From positions 1 through 64,000 of the forward strand of contig UBZT01000003.1 in assembly GCA_900470155.1 (NCBI GenBank): a stretch of 64,000 nucleotides of DNA. The letters are read 5' to 3'. Both the position numbers and the translations under genes were made by a program. Source of the stretch: Hyphomicrobiales bacterium. Lineage in GTDB: Bacteria > Pseudomonadota > Alphaproteobacteria > Rhizobiales > Rhizobiaceae. Below the pieces are notes generated by a model that saw only the letters and a list, made by a program, of their open reading frames with translations, did no database searches and was not told where the DNA came from. Below, piece by piece: positions 62,790-64,000 of the stretch; positions within the stretch are counted from its first letter, which is position 1; every line of letters starts with the position of its first letter.

Positions 62790-62869
62790 CTGGCGCACGA
62801 ACTGACCCACTGGACAAAACGCAAGAACCGCCTTGACCGGGAGCTTGGTCGCAAAAGAGAGGTGCGATG
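62790..62869 (+). pseudogene. ardC fragment, second copy
   Basis: Reads LAHELTHWTKRKNRLDREL, then GRKREVR and a stop, the zinc-site segment of the ArdC-like gene at 970-1872. DNA is nearly identical to 1558-1624. The flanks are unrelated. Confidence 0.8.
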
Positions 62870-63031
62870 AATGTCCTGCCTCTCGCATTTGGCAGGGGTA
62901 TTGCAGATCTACCAGCACCTGGATTATCTACCAGGCGCCGGTATCCTGCAGACCGCTTGCCGAGGCGCAGAAACACTCATGATCGGCTTCCACATTGTGG
63001 TGCCGTAGAGGGTTGCCGTTATGCCGATCGT

Positions 63032-63289
63032 TCAAACCGACGCGGGTTTGGCTCGCGGAGCAGGCCTTGGCTTTTTGGGAGCTACGATCCCCAGTTCACG
63101 GTTCAGCTTCTTCTGAGCAAGCTTACGGACCCGGCGGATACCCTCTGCCTTTTCTCGGGCGCGCTTCACCGACGGCTTTTCATAGCTCTCGCGAAGGCGC
63201 ATTTCGCGAAAAACGCCTTCCTGCTGAAGGCGCTTCTTCAGCACACGTAGCGCCTGATCAACATTGTTATCACGGACTAGGACTTGCAA
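63032..63289 (-). CDS. rpsU: 30S ribosomal protein S21
   Basis: 85 residues: [20 protein letters not shown], then [20 protein letters not shown], a typical bacterial S21 with a basic C-terminal tail ([12 protein letters not shown]). It starts at TTG 63289 with AAGGAG 7 bases upstream, a start choice known for this gene in rhizobia. S21 binds the small subunit near the anti-Shine-Dalgarno region and affects initiation. It stands alone among element remnants, so it is probably one of several S21 copies. Confidence 0.92.
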   Translation of the reverse strand: MQVLVRDNNVDQALRVLKKRLQQEGVFREMRLRESYEKPSVKRAREKAEGIRRVRKLAQKKLNRELGIVAPKKPRPAPRAKPASV

Positions 63290-63651
63290 GCTATGCTCCT
63301 TGGTAAGGCTTTGCCATAGGGTTTACCTTCCTTACTCTGTGGTCGCGGTCATTGGCAAGCACCTCGAACGGGTTGTCGCATCGTCCCGCCGGTGATGAGG
63401 GTAGTGATTTCATTCTCCCAGCTGTCGAAAGGTCTCCAGCCTCGATGAAAGCGAGCACGCCGCCAACATAGCCGCCGGCACTGTGGACACTGCCCTGCCC
63501 AGCGATATCGGCATACAGCTCTCGGGTTCTGCTAGCGCCCGAGCGTGATAAATGATGCGAGAAGCCATGCCCATCTGGAACTCGTCGCACTTCTGCGCTT
63601 AGCCTCAAATCGTGCGCCAACTCCTGATAATGTTTTCCAGACGGTAGCCCA
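63290..63651. other. rpsU upstream region and unidentified frameshifted remnant
   Basis: On the minus strand two frames carry protein-like pieces: ELYADIAGQGSVHSAGGYVG in one frame, then SWENEITTLITGGTMRQP in another, ending in a stop at about 63340. They look like one C-terminus broken by a frameshift. I do not recognise the family. The rpsU promoter should also lie here. Confidence 0.35.
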
Positions 63652-64000
63652 TCATACCGATGGGCTGATTACGATGGTCCTCGTCTCGCGTGCGCAGCAG
63701 CAGATGATCCGGTCCACCATGTTCGCAGCCTGGGCTGCAATCTCGGGCACGCCAGTAAGCTCCCCCAGCGCGGGCCGGGCGGGAGGACCGGCGATGAAGA
63801 GGCTTGTGTTTGGCGCGCCTGTAACGGTGAGCGTCCTGCCCACCGTGTCGCAGGCCAAGCCCAGGCCGAACGGGTCCGACTGTATGAGGCCATCTCGGTG
63901 CATGCCGAGCAGAAACCTCTGGTGGATTGCATAGCTCCGGGATTCCGGCCCCGTTGCCAGAAGGATGCGGCGACAGCGAACCTCAGTGCTGCCGTTGCGG
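63652..64000 (-). CDS. FAD/NAD(P)-binding protein, C-terminal part (runs off the window)
   Basis: The frame is open from the window end to a stop at 63652, giving about 115 residues. LLATGPESRSYAIHQRFL, then LHRDG-like text and SLFIAGPPARPALGELTGVP, with VPEIAAQAANM, match the C-terminus of the FAD-NAD(P)-binding family of putative oxidoreductases (GP-x-ARG-x-x-WEI-x-AVPEIR pattern). The N-terminal FAD motif would be beyond the window. The text after ICCCARETRT looks non-native, so the end may be frayed. Confidence 0.6.
   Translation of the reverse strand, partial: RNGSTEVRCRRILLATGPESRSYAIHQRFLLGMHRDGLIQSDPFGLGLACDTVGRTLTVTGAPNTSLFIAGPPARPALGELTGVPEIAAQAANMVDRIICCCARETRTIVISPSV

Overview
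The window reads as a high-GC alphaproteobacterium, most likely a member of the Rhizobiaceae (Rhizobium, Agrobacterium, Ensifer or Shinella type). The reasons are the TRAP, CUT2 sugar and CoxLMS-type clusters, an extra tail-less FtsZ, NodT-type efflux lipoproteins, an ArdC/relaxase pair and several IS remnants. Many catabolic, efflux and signalling cassettes lie next to decayed mobile-element pieces, which fits a chromid, megaplasmid or genomic-island region better than a core chromosome. No rRNA gene, intact tRNA gene, CRISPR array or replication origin was found.

Layout. 1-5.7 kb is a mobilisation remnant: an ArdC-like antirestriction protein behind a long hairpin, a DUF3363 relaxase, a small HTH regulator and a hypothetical protein, with no type IV secretion genes. 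5.8-16 kb is a drug-efflux block. It holds a MATE pump with a MarR regulator, a tetR-fabF-like-ftsZ-like-coiled-coil operon, and a divergent RND adaptor/pump/TetR operon. 16-18.4 kb holds a hotdog thioesterase, the tail of a lost aldehyde dehydrogenase, an SDR dehydrogenase and a dead tyrosine integrase. 18.6-23.8 kb is a TRAP transporter, Asp/Glu racemase-family enzyme and RpiR regulator module. Its two ends carry related ~100 bp terminator-containing repeats, and it is followed by IS630 debris.

24.3-33.3 kb is a probable aromatic-acid catabolic cluster: BenE symporter, enoyl-CoA hydratase family enzyme, acyl-CoA ligase, molybdenum hydroxylase small, medium and large subunits (the large one fused to a CoxG/SRPBCC domain) and an AraC regulator. 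33.3-42 kb is a sugar module: ROK regulator, a cytoplasmic copy of the periplasmic sugar-binding protein, sugar isomerase/epimerase, secreted binding protein, Gfo/Idh/MocA dehydrogenase, CUT2 ATPase and permease, and a small monooxygenase-fold protein. 42-47.8 kb is signalling: a multi-PAS hybrid histidine kinase cut by one in-frame stop, a PilZ-like protein, an OmpR-type regulator and a GAF-EAL phosphodiesterase.

48.4-52.9 kb holds the most unusual locus. It is a tightly packed four-gene cassette encoding a long coiled-coil protein, a bitopic OmpA-family protein with a duplicated periplasmic module, a Ras/Rab-like small GTPase and a PAS-coiled-coil class III adenylate cyclase. It looks like a complete envelope-to-cytoplasm signalling pathway and I know of no experimental description. 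53-60.7 kb is a two-component system divergent from a NodT-MFP-RND tripartite pump. 60.9-62.2 kb is a DUF1761 membrane protein with a divergent WYL regulator. 62.3-64 kb is debris (ParE, IS110 and ardC fragments) around an intact ribosomal protein S21 gene, and the window ends inside a FAD/NAD(P)-binding protein gene.

All calls rest on reading motifs, gene order and DNA signals by eye. Start codons were chosen from Shine-Dalgarno spacing, gene overlaps and family length, and no database search was possible.
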